Assembly: GCA_016716535.1 (NCBI GenBank)
Contig: JADJWD010000004.1
Location: 673,474-737,473, forward strand
From: Betaproteobacteria bacterium
GTDB lineage: Bacteria; Pseudomonadota; Gammaproteobacteria; Burkholderiales; Burkholderiaceae_C
Direction of reading: 5' to 3'
DNA: 64,000 nucleotides
The notes under the pieces are model-generated. The model made no database searches. It was not told where the DNA came from and saw only the letters and a list, made by a program, of their open reading frames with translations. A program made the translations under genes and the position numbers. Positions 1 to 6,296 of the stretch are shown in pieces; within the stretch, counting starts at the first letter, position 1, and the number at the start of each line of letters is the position of its first letter.

Positions 1-159
1 GAGCCGCTCGGAGAAGACCGCCACGGCGCCGCCGACGCCGTCGACCGCGCTTTGGGCGAAGTGCTCGACGAGATCGATCAGACCGCGGCGGCGACCTTCG
101 GCTCGATCACCATCAGCACGCTGCTGCAGATGGTGCGGCGCGCGGCCGAGAAGAAGTGA
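1..159 (+). CDS. C-terminal end of an unidentified protein (5' cut by window edge)
   Basis: An open frame runs from the first base to a TGA at 157-159 and gives 52 residues ending in VRRAAEKK. The part seen is acidic then basic, with one short hydrophobic stretch (FGSITISTLLQM). No recognisable motif is present, so I do not assign a family. It lies tail to tail with the DUF2249 gene, 81 bases away, and those 81 bases hold nothing I can identify. Confidence 0.5.
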   Translation, partial: EPLGEDRHGAADAVDRALGEVLDEIDQTAAATFGSITISTLLQMVRRAAEKK

Positions 160-240
160 GGGCGCCCGGGGAAGGCGCCGCGTTACGAGTCCGAGCGCCG
201 GTCCGCGCGGGCCTCGACACAGCCCGCCCGGACGATGGGC

Positions 241-537
241 TCAGTGCGAGCCGCCGCCGCAGCCGCCGCAGCAGCCGCTCGTGCTGCCGCCCTTGGCGCC
301 GGCGCCGGTGCGCTCGATGCGCACGCGCCACTGCCGCGGACCCTGCTCGAGATAACGCCAGCCGAACTGGCCCGCGCGCGTGCGCTCGAATTGCATGTAC
401 AGCGGCACCGGGTCGTGGTCGCTCGCGAGTTCGAAGCCTTCGCCGGGGGCCAGCGCGTCGAACGCGCCGAAGATCACCGGGTGCCTTTGCGGCGGTGGCA
501 ACTGGCGCACGTCGATCAGTTCTGCGGTGATGGACAC
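241..537 (-). CDS. DUF2249 domain protein with Cys/Gly-rich tail
   Basis: A 98-residue soluble protein that matches the DUF2249 pattern: an N-terminal DVRxLPPPxRHPxIF motif and the later GEGFELASDHDP segment. DUF2249 proteins are small and often sit beside nitrite or NO respiration genes; their biochemical role is not settled. The start is GTG at 537, chosen because AAGGAAA lies about 9 bases upstream and the homology begins at once. The last 12 residues are Ser, Gly, Cys and His only (CCGGCGG then SH), which looks like a metal-binding tail and is not part of the core domain. It lies in the same orientation as the downstream-facing usp gene and may be transcribed with it from the Dnr-type box region near 1165. 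Confidence 0.75.
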   Translation of the reverse strand: MSITAELIDVRQLPPPQRHPVIFGAFDALAPGEGFELASDHDPVPLYMQFERTRAGQFGWRYLEQGPRQWRVRIERTGAGAKGGSTSGCCGGCGGGSH

Positions 538-664
538 GATCGATTTCCTTTTGTCGGCTGCAAAACTTCAAGGTTAGCCACCGCACCACCGCGTCGCCTT
601 GACCTCGTTCAAGCGACGGCCGCGGCGCGTGATCGCCGCGTTCAATTGCGCGTCGCCGGCGCCG

Positions 665-1096
665 TCAGTGCAGCACGAGCAGCGGCAGTTTGCTGCCGGC
701 CAGCACGGCTTTTGTCTGCGAGCCGAAAAGAAATTCGCCGAACACGCCGCGGCCGTGCGTGACCATCACGATGAGGTCGCAGCGGTGCGCCTCGGCCGCC
801 GCGATGATGGCCTTGTCGACGCGCGGCACCTGCTCGAACACACTCTCGAACGGCACGCCGGCGGCGCGAGCCGCCCGCCGGAAACGCGCCAGCACCGGGC
901 GCCCCGTCAGCGCGTCGTCGCCGGTTTCCTCGTCACCCTCGGTTTCATCGATCAACGCGTCGCGCGCACCGCGCGTGCCGGCGACAAACCCGACGATGCC
1001 GGCGTGCATCTGCTGCGCCAGTTCGAGGCTCGCATCGATTGCGCGCTGCGACAGCTCGCTGTTGTCCACGGGCACCAGGATGCGCTTGACCGTCAT
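665..1096 (-). CDS. Universal stress protein (UspA family)
   Basis: A 143-residue single-domain Usp. It opens with MTVKRILVPVDNSELS, the usual first strand and loop, and ends with the ATP-binding pattern of the family, MVTHGRGVFGEFLFGS, followed by a final hydrophobic strand. The start at 1096 has a clear AAGGAG site; the open frame extends 23 codons further upstream, but those codons resemble nothing. Usp proteins bind ATP or AMP and help cells survive starvation or oxygen limitation. A Crp/Fnr-like box is centred about 75 bases upstream of the start, which suggests anaerobic or NO-dependent expression. Confidence 0.85.
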   Translation of the reverse strand: MTVKRILVPVDNSELSQRAIDASLELAQQMHAGIVGFVAGTRGARDALIDETEGDEETGDDALTGRPVLARFRRAARAAGVPFESVFEQVPRVDKAIIAAAEAHRCDLIVMVTHGRGVFGEFLFGSQTKAVLAGSKLPLLVLH

Positions 1097-1164
1097 CGCC
1101 AACTCCTTCGAAACGGGGCACGGGAACGGGGGGCGAAGAATGGCCCGGCACCGGCCGGTCGTCA

Positions 1165-1178
1165 TTGACCTGGGGCAA
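1165..1178. promoter_or_regulatory. Candidate Dnr/FNR box (7 of 8 consensus bases), usp side
   Basis: TTGA-N6-GCAA, one base from the TTGA-N6-TCAA palindrome used by the FNR/Dnr branch of the Crp family. It lies 69 bases upstream of the usp start and about 30 bases from a second, perfect box, in the divergent usp/nirS promoter region. Binding is inferred from sequence only. Confidence 0.5.
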
Positions 1179-1207
1179 TCGCGTCATTGCGAATCGCGGG
1201 TGGTCGC

Positions 1208-1221
1208 TTGAACTGTGTCAA
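1208..1221. promoter_or_regulatory. Perfect Dnr/FNR box upstream of nirS
   Basis: TTGAACTGTGTCAA is an exact TTGA-N6-TCAA palindrome, about 145 bases before the nirS start codon. In denitrifiers, NO-responsive Dnr/NnrR proteins activate nirS from such boxes. The regulator encoded at 3568-4284 carries the E-x-x-S-R recognition residues that read TTGA half-sites. Confidence 0.7.
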
Positions 1222-1365
1222 TGACACGCGATCGCGGCACTGCGACGATGCGCGCAGTCGGGTCGGTCTGCGTTTGCGTCCTGCATTTGCAGTACCGACA
1301 TAGAGAGCACATCGAGACAAGGCGCCGGTCGACCGGCGTCGACTTCGACCGCAAAGGAGAAGCCC

Positions 1366-3129
1366 ATGCCGCATCCGACAGGATCGCGTCGCATCGTTCG
1401 CGGCGCCCAGCGCCTCGCCCGCATCGTTCCCCTGCTCGCCGCCACCGCGCTGGCGTTTTCCGTCGCGCTGCCCGCGACGGCGCAGGACAAGAAACCGGTC
1501 ACGCCATCGGAACTGCAATACCAGGCCGGCACCTCGCCGCTGGCCGGCGCGCCGATGCACCAGGCGACCAACCCTAAGGCACCGCCGATGACGCAGGCCG
1601 AGTTCGAATCGGCCCGCCGCATCTACTTCGAGCGCTGCGCCGGCTGCCACGGCGTGCTGCGCAAAGGCGCCACCGGCAAGCCGCTGACGCCCGACCTGAC
1701 GCTCGGCAAGGGCACCGACTACCTGAAGGTCTTCATCGCCTACGGCTCACCCGCCGGCATGCCGAACTGGCAGACCAGCGGCGAGATGAGCGAGAAGGAA
1801 GTCGACCTGATGGCGCGCTACATCCAGCACGACCCGCCGACACCGCCCGAGTTCGGCCTCGCGGACATGAAGAAGACCTGGAAGGTCATCGTGCCGCCCG
1901 AGCTGCGCCCGAAGAAGAAGGAGAACAACTACAACATCGCCAACATCTTCTCGACGACGCTGCGCGACGCCGGCGAGGTGGCGCTGATCGACGGCGACAC
2001 GAAGAAGATCATCACCATCGTCAAGACCGGCTACGCGGTGCACATCACGCGCCTGTCGGCCTCGGGGCGCTACCTGTTCGTGATCGGGCGCGATGCCAAG
2101 ATCAACATGATCGACCTGTGGATGGCCAAGCCCGACAACGTCGCCGAGATCCGCGTCGGCCTCGAGGCGCGCTCGGTCGACACGAGCAAGTACAAGGGCT
2201 ACGAGGACAAGTACGCCGTCGCCGGCACCTACTGGCCGCCGCAGTTCACGATCATGAACGGCGACACGCTCGAGCCGCTGCGCATCGTCGGCACGCGCGG
2301 CATGGTCGTCGGCACGCAGGAGTACCACCCCGAGCCGCGCGTCGCCGCCATCGTCGCCAGCCACTACAAGCCCGAGTTCCTCGTCAACGTCAAGGAAACC
2401 GGCAAGACGCTGCTGGTGGACTACTCCGACCTCGACGCGCTGCGCATCACCGAGATCGGCTCGGCACCGTTCCTGCACGACGGCGGCTGGGACGCCACGA
2501 AGCGCTACTTCATGGTGGCGGCCAACAACAGCAACAAGATCGCCGCCATCGACGCCAAGACCGGCAAGCTGGCCGGCCTGGCCGAGGTGGGCAAGATCCC
2601 GCATCCGGGCCGCGGCGCCAACTTCGCGCACCCGCAGTTCGGCCGCGTCTGGGCCACCGGGCACCTGGGCGACGAGACCATCTCGCTGGTGGCCACCGAC
2701 GACAAGCGAAAGGCCACCGCCTTCAAGCAGGTGGCGCAGCTCAAGGGCCAGGGCGGCGGCAACCTCTTCATCAAGACCCACCCGAAGTCGCACAACCTTT
2801 GGGTGGATACGCCGCTGAACCCGGACCCGAAGATCTCGCAGTCGGTGGCGGTGTTCGACATCCGCAACCTCGCCGCCGGCTTCAAGGTGTTGCCGATCGC
2901 CGAATGGGCCGGCATCACCGACGACGGCGCCAAGCGCGTCGTGCAACCCGAGTACAACCGCGCTGGCGATGAAGTATGGTTCGCGGTATGGTCAGCGAAG
3001 GACAAGCAAAGCGCGTTGGTGGTCGTGGACGACAAGACGCTGGCCCTGAAAGCCGTGATCAAGGACCCGCGCCTGATCACGCCCACCGGCCACTTCAACG
3101 TCTACAACACGCAGCACGATGTTTATTGA
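1366..3129 (+). CDS. nirS: Cytochrome cd1 nitrite reductase (NO-forming)
   Basis: A periplasmic enzyme of 587 residues that reduces nitrite to nitric oxide. A signal peptide (basic start, hydrophobic core, cleavage near PATAQ-DKK, residue 40) precedes a cytochrome c domain with CAGCH at residues 91-95. The rest is the eight-bladed d1-heme propeller: the GYAVHITR motif supplies the proximal heme d1 ligand (His226), and EYHPEPRVAAI (His321) and LHDGGWD (His371) supply the two active-site histidines. Length and motifs match full-length NirS. AAAGGAG precedes the ATG. The downstream cytochrome c551 is 25 bases away and forms an operon with it. No heme d1 biosynthesis genes (nirF, nirD/L/G/H, nirJ, nirE) are in the window, so they must be elsewhere. 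Confidence 0.97.
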   Translation: MPHPTGSRRIVRGAQRLARIVPLLAATALAFSVALPATAQDKKPVTPSELQYQAGTSPLAGAPMHQATNPKAPPMTQAEFESARRIYFERCAGCHGVLRKGATGKPLTPDLTLGKGTDYLKVFIAYGSPAGMPNWQTSGEMSEKEVDLMARYIQHDPPTPPEFGLADMKKTWKVIVPPELRPKKKENNYNIANIFSTTLRDAGEVALIDGDTKKIITIVKTGYAVHITRLSASGRYLFVIGRDAKINMIDLWMAKPDNVAEIRVGLEARSVDTSKYKGYEDKYAVAGTYWPPQFTIMNGDTLEPLRIVGTRGMVVGTQEYHPEPRVAAIVASHYKPEFLVNVKETGKTLLVDYSDLDALRITEIGSAPFLHDGGWDATKRYFMVAANNSNKIAAIDAKTGKLAGLAEVGKIPHPGRGANFAHPQFGRVWATGHLGDETISLVATDDKRKATAFKQVAQLKGQGGGNLFIKTHPKSHNLWVDTPLNPDPKISQSVAVFDIRNLAAGFKVLPIAEWAGITDDGAKRVVQPEYNRAGDEVWFAVWSAKDKQSALVVVDDKTLALKAVIKDPRLITPTGHFNVYNTQHDVY

Positions 3130-3154
3130 CCCCCTGATCAGGAGTTACCTTCCC

Positions 3155-3475
3155 ATGCGCAAATCCCTCCTCGCTCTCGGCCTTGCCACCGCGGTGTTCG
3201 CGGCACCGTCGTTCGCCCAGGCCAACATCGAGGCCACGATGACCAAGGCCCTGTGCCTGACCTGCCACGCCAAGGACAAGAAGCTCGTCGGCCCGTCGTA
3301 CAAGGACGTGGCTGCCAAGTACAAGGGCAAGGCCGACGCCGTCGCCATGCTGTCGGCCAAGGTGCGCAAGGGCGGCCAGGGCGTCTGGGGCCCGGTGCCG
3401 ATGCCCCCGACCGGCGCCGACAAGATCTCCGATGCCGACCTGAAGGCGGCGATCGAGTGGGTGCTGAAGCAGTAA
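3155..3475 (+). CDS. nirM: Cytochrome c551-type electron donor to NirS
   Basis: A small class I cytochrome c, 106 residues including a signal peptide that ends near SFAQA-NIE. The heme motif CLTCH is at residues 34-38 and the methionine ligand is in VPMPP (Met83). Size and layout match cytochrome c551/c552 (NirM), which carries electrons to cytochrome cd1. The start at 3155 has AGGAG just before it; an upstream in-frame ATG overlapping the nirS stop is less likely because it would precede the signal peptide by 12 residues. It is the last gene before a strong hairpin terminator. Confidence 0.9.
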   Translation: MRKSLLALGLATAVFAAPSFAQANIEATMTKALCLTCHAKDKKLVGPSYKDVAAKYKGKADAVAMLSAKVRKGGQGVWGPVPMPPTGADKISDADLKAAIEWVLKQ

Positions 3476-3526
3476 TCGCCCCACCGCAAAGCGCGGCCCT
3501 GGCGCCGCGCTGAACGTTCCCCCGCA

Positions 3527-3557
3527 CGCGCCGGCTTCCCGCCGGCGCGTTGTCGTT
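3527..3557. terminator. Hairpin terminator between nirSM and dnr
   Basis: A 9-bp perfect stem (CGCGCCGGC / GCCGGCGCG) with loop TTCCC is followed by TTGTCGTTT. It sits between two converging genes, so it may end transcription from both sides; the T-rich side favours the nirS-nirM transcript. Confidence 0.65.
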
Positions 3558-3567
3558 TGCGGCGCGC

Positions 3568-4284
3568 TCAGCCCGAGTACGCCGCGAGCCGCTGCGCGTC
3601 GAGGATGCGGATGTCGCGCCGGTCGACCTCGATCAGCCGCGCGTCTTCCAGCTCGCGCAGCACGCGTGAGAAGTACTCCGGCGTCAGCGACAGCCGCGAC
3701 GCCAGCGTCGCCTTGCTCACCGGCAGCGTCACCGTCAGCACCGCCGGGGCGCCGGCCGCGGCGCCCTCGGCGCGCGGCTGGTCGTCCTGGTTGCTCAGCA
3801 GGTAGCCGATGACGCGCTGCACGCCCGTCTGCAGCGCATAAGCCTGCACGTCGCGCACCAAGCCGTGCAGCCGGCGCGACAGGCCCGCGATCATGCGCGC
3901 CGCGAAGCGCCAGTCGTGCTGCAACTCCTCCATCACCGTGTGCCGGTGCACCGTCAGCAGCAGCGAATCGGCCAGCGTCTGCGCGTTCACCATGCACGGC
4001 TTGCCGAGGAACATCAGCGCCTCGGCGAAGCTGCCGCCGGCGCCGATGATGTCGATCACCTTCTCGACGCCGGTGGGCGAGACGACGAAGAGCTTCACCT
4101 GCCCCGTGACGACGACCTGGAAGGCGTTGCACGCCTCACCCATGCGGAAGACGACCTCGCCGCGCTCGTAGCGGCGCAGGTGGCAGCCCTCGGCGATGCG
4201 CGCGACCTCCTGCTCGTTCAAGTCGCTGAACAGCGGCAGGACGGACAGGAAGCGCACCACGTCGATGTTGCGTGCGTCGAGCAA
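3568..4284 (-). CDS. dnr: Dnr/NnrR-type Crp/Fnr regulator of denitrification
   Basis: A 238-residue Crp/Fnr-family regulator: N-terminal effector domain (cyclic-nucleotide-binding fold, LPLFSDLNEQEVARIA onward), dimerisation helix, and C-terminal winged helix with SKATLASRLSLTPEYFSRVL. The recognition helix has E-x-x-S-R, as in FNR, which reads TTGA half-sites. The N-terminal cysteine cluster of true FNR is missing, so this belongs with the heme- or NO-sensing Dnr/NnrR group. The start is TTG at 4284 with GGGAGG upstream; the open frame runs 105 codons further but that part is an arginine-rich shadow. A perfect TTGA-N6-TCAA box lies 70 bases upstream, suggesting self-control. It probably switches on nirS, usp and the NOR operon when NO appears. 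Confidence 0.88.
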   Translation of the reverse strand: MLDARNIDVVRFLSVLPLFSDLNEQEVARIAEGCHLRRYERGEVVFRMGEACNAFQVVVTGQVKLFVVSPTGVEKVIDIIGAGGSFAEALMFLGKPCMVNAQTLADSLLLTVHRHTVMEELQHDWRFAARMIAGLSRRLHGLVRDVQAYALQTGVQRVIGYLLSNQDDQPRAEGAAAGAPAVLTVTLPVSKATLASRLSLTPEYFSRVLRELEDARLIEVDRRDIRILDAQRLAAYSG

Positions 4285-4353
4285 GAAAAAGGACCTCCCG
4301 CGCCCCGGGCCGGACGCACCGGGCAATGCTGGTGCGTCGCGCCGCCCGGCCGC

Positions 4354-4367
4354 TTGACGAGCGTCAA
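4354..4367. promoter_or_regulatory. Perfect Dnr/FNR box upstream of dnr
   Basis: TTGACGAGCGTCAA is an exact TTGA-N6-TCAA palindrome, 70 bases before the dnr TTG start, and overlaps the stop codon of the CtaA-like gene. It suggests autoregulation of dnr. Confidence 0.65.
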
Positions 4368-5347
4368 GCCGCCCGCGCTTGGGGCGCCGGGGCCGGCGCG
4401 GCCGAAGGTACGGGCGACGATTCCGCCGTCGTTGCAGCCGACAGCGCGGCCAATAGCGCCACGCCGCAGGCGGCGCTCGCGTTGTGCAGCCAGACCGCGG
4501 CAAGCGGCGCGTCACCGCCCGCCGCGACGAGGCCGAGCACGACTTGCGCGGCCACGAGCGCGGCCAGCGCCAGCCCTTCGCGCCGGCGCGGGCCGCCACG
4601 CAGCGCCGGCGCGAACGCGACCGCCAGCGTCAGCGGCACCGCGACGATCGCGAGCGCCAGGTGCGCGATCGGCGCCCAGGTGCCGGCAGCCGGCGGCGCC
4701 CCTGCGACCGCGCCAAGCGCCGCCTGCGCGAGCCACAGCCCCGCGGCGGCGGCCGCTGCGCGGCGCAGCGGCCGCGGCAGCGCGGGTGCGTCCTGCAGAC
4801 GCCGCACGAGCGTCCAGGCGATCGCCAGCAGCACGAGACCGCCGAGCAGGTTGCCCAGCAGCACGCCGAGCGCGCGCGAACCGGGTGTGGCGACGCCGAG
4901 CGCCGACAGCGCCAGGGCCAGTACCAACGCCGCGGCGAGCAGCGCGCGCACGCCTCGGCGCGCCGGGGCACGCAGCACCTGCACGCCCATCGCGATGATC
5001 AGCAACAGCACCGCCGAGGCGGCCGCGCGGTGCACGCCGCGCACGACCGATGCCGCCGGCACGGCGCGCGCAGCGGCGGACGTGCCGGCCGCGGCAGTGA
5101 CGTCGTCCCCCACCGGCCCCGCCGCCGGCCCCAGCGCCGGCGGCGCCTGCCGCGCCACGCGGCACGCTGGCCAGTCGGCGCAGGCCGGCCGCAGCGAGGC
5201 CAGCCGCAGCCAGGCGCTCGCCGCCACCACGGCCAGCATCAGCAGCGCCGAGGCCAGCGCCAGCCGGCGCAGCAGCCGGGTGCGTTTCTCGGCCCTGGTC
5301 TCGGCGCCTGCCTCGGCGCCTGCCTCGGCGCGGGTTTCATCGTTCAT
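4364..5347 (-). CDS. CtaA/COX15-like eight-TM membrane protein
   Basis: 327 residues with about eight membrane helices. The first periplasmic loop has SAWLRLASLRPACADWPAC, a diverged form of the heme A synthase signature (FTRLTDSGLGCPDWPGC, seen intact in the second copy at 15644-16813). The Cys pair in C-x-DWP-x-C is kept; helix histidines are seen in GVHRAAAS, IAHLAL and WLHNAS. Heme A synthase oxidises heme O to heme A. This copy is far more diverged and sits in a denitrification operon, so its substrate is uncertain. ATG at 5347 is chosen; GTG at 5353 is also possible, and neither has a strong ribosome site. It lies directly upstream of dnr (79 bases) and divergent from the NOR operon, sharing one promoter region with it. 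Confidence 0.6.
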   Translation of the reverse strand: MNDETRAEAGAEAGAETRAEKRTRLLRRLALASALLMLAVVAASAWLRLASLRPACADWPACRVARQAPPALGPAAGPVGDDVTAAAGTSAAARAVPAASVVRGVHRAAASAVLLLIIAMGVQVLRAPARRGVRALLAAALVLALALSALGVATPGSRALGVLLGNLLGGLVLLAIAWTLVRRLQDAPALPRPLRRAAAAAAGLWLAQAALGAVAGAPPAAGTWAPIAHLALAIVAVPLTLAVAFAPALRGGPRRREGLALAALVAAQVVLGLVAAGGDAPLAAVWLHNASAACGVALLAALSAATTAESSPVPSAAPAPAPQARAA

Positions 5348-5461
5348 GGGCACGTTGCAGCAGAAGTGATGGCAGGGGCAAAGGCCTTACTCGCATATCA
5401 CCGATGTTGCCGCCATCCGACGGCGTGCCTGCGAGGGCAAGCCCGGCCGGCTCGCGATTCC

Positions 5462-5475
5462 TTGATCTGCCTCAT
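5462..5475. promoter_or_regulatory. Candidate Dnr/FNR box in the divergent NOR promoter
   Basis: TTGATCTGCCTCAT matches 7 of 8 consensus positions of TTGA-N6-TCAA. It is centred about 105 bases from the 51-residue gene on one side and about 120 from the CtaA-like gene on the other, in a 225-base divergent intergenic region with no other clear signal. Confidence 0.55.
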
Positions 5476-5572
5476 TTATGGCCGCAGCACGGCCGCCAAG
5501 AATGATCCGACCGGCGCCCTGCCTGGGCGTCCTTCCTATTCCGGCCCCGACGCCCCCCCCGAGGAGAAGACG

Positions 5573-5728
5573 ATGAGTTCACACGACGACGACAACGCCC
5601 CCGTGCCCTGGATGCAACAGCTGCTGGACAACCCGTTCCTGCTGCTGTTCCTCGGGGTCTTCGTGCCGATGGTGGTCTACACCGTCTGGGGCGTCTACGA
5701 CATCCTGACCCTGCCGGTCGCCAAGTAA
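5573..5728 (+). CDS. 51-residue single-TM protein leading the NOR operon
   Basis: A short gene: MSSHDDDNAPVPWMQQLL, then one hydrophobic helix (NPFLLLFLGVFVPMVVYTVW) and a short tail ending LPVAK. GAGGAG lies 7 bases before the ATG. The acidic N-terminus probably stays in the cytoplasm. Small one-helix subunits are common in heme-copper oxidase complexes; the position just before the CuA and catalytic subunits (18-base gap) suggests it is a structural or assembly subunit. I do not recognise a named family. Confidence 0.75.
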   Translation: MSSHDDDNAPVPWMQQLLDNPFLLLFLGVFVPMVVYTVWGVYDILTLPVAK

Positions 5729-5746
5729 GAAGCGGAGGCCACGAAC

Positions 5747-6286
5747 ATGAGCGCCATCCTGCCACCGGCCGAGCGCCTCTGGTACAAGCATCCGATCGAT
5801 CGTGTCGAGGGCACGTGGATCGTCATCGCCCTCACGTGGTGCCTCATCATGTTTTTCATGATGGTCGGCTGGCACATCTGGGGCAAGCAGAACCTTTCCA
5901 CCGAGACCTACCGCACCAAGCCTGACCAGTTCATGGCCAAGGTCGAGGCCATGGTCGCCAAGCACAAGGTGCGCGAAGAGACCGACGAGAAGATCCCGGT
6001 CGTCAAGCCGCCGCCCGGCAGCGACGTGTACATGCTCGGCCGCCTGTGGTCGTTCTACCCGATCCTCGAACTCGAGGCCGGCAAGACCTACCGCCTGCAC
6101 CTGACGGCCATGGATTACAACCACGGCTTCTCGCTGCAGCCGGCGAACATCAACATCCAGATGGTGCCCGGCTTCGAGCACGTGGTCACCGTCACGCCCA
6201 ACCAGAGCGGCACGTACTCGGTGGTCTGCAACGAGTACTGCGGCATCGGCCACCACAAGATGGTCGGCCGGATCTACGTGAAGTGA
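5747..6286 (+). CDS. norY: CuA-containing subunit II of an sNOR-type NO reductase (NorY-like)
   Basis: 179 residues: one N-terminal membrane helix (about 24-46), a linker, and a periplasmic cupredoxin domain. All CuA ligands are present: His126 (DYNHGFS), Cys161, Glu163 (backbone ligand), Cys165, His169 and Met172 in CNEYCGIGHHKM. It is short for a subunit II, with a single helix as in B-type oxidases and in the NorY subunit of sNOR (norS-norY-senC clusters of ammonia oxidisers such as Nitrosococcus). CuA accepts electrons from a soluble cytochrome or cupredoxin and passes them to subunit I, which starts 10 bases downstream. CGGAGG precedes the ATG. CuA is certain; the assignment to NO reduction rests on subunit I and context. 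Confidence 0.8.
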   Translation: MSAILPPAERLWYKHPIDRVEGTWIVIALTWCLIMFFMMVGWHIWGKQNLSTETYRTKPDQFMAKVEAMVAKHKVREETDEKIPVVKPPPGSDVYMLGRLWSFYPILELEAGKTYRLHLTAMDYNHGFSLQPANINIQMVPGFEHVVTVTPNQSGTYSVVCNEYCGIGHHKMVGRIYVK

Positions 6287-6296
6287 GGAGGAGCGC

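Noticed and set aside
1..159. Calling the first partial frame a denitrification protein
   Set aside because: Only 52 residues are visible and none match a known motif; position alone is not enough.
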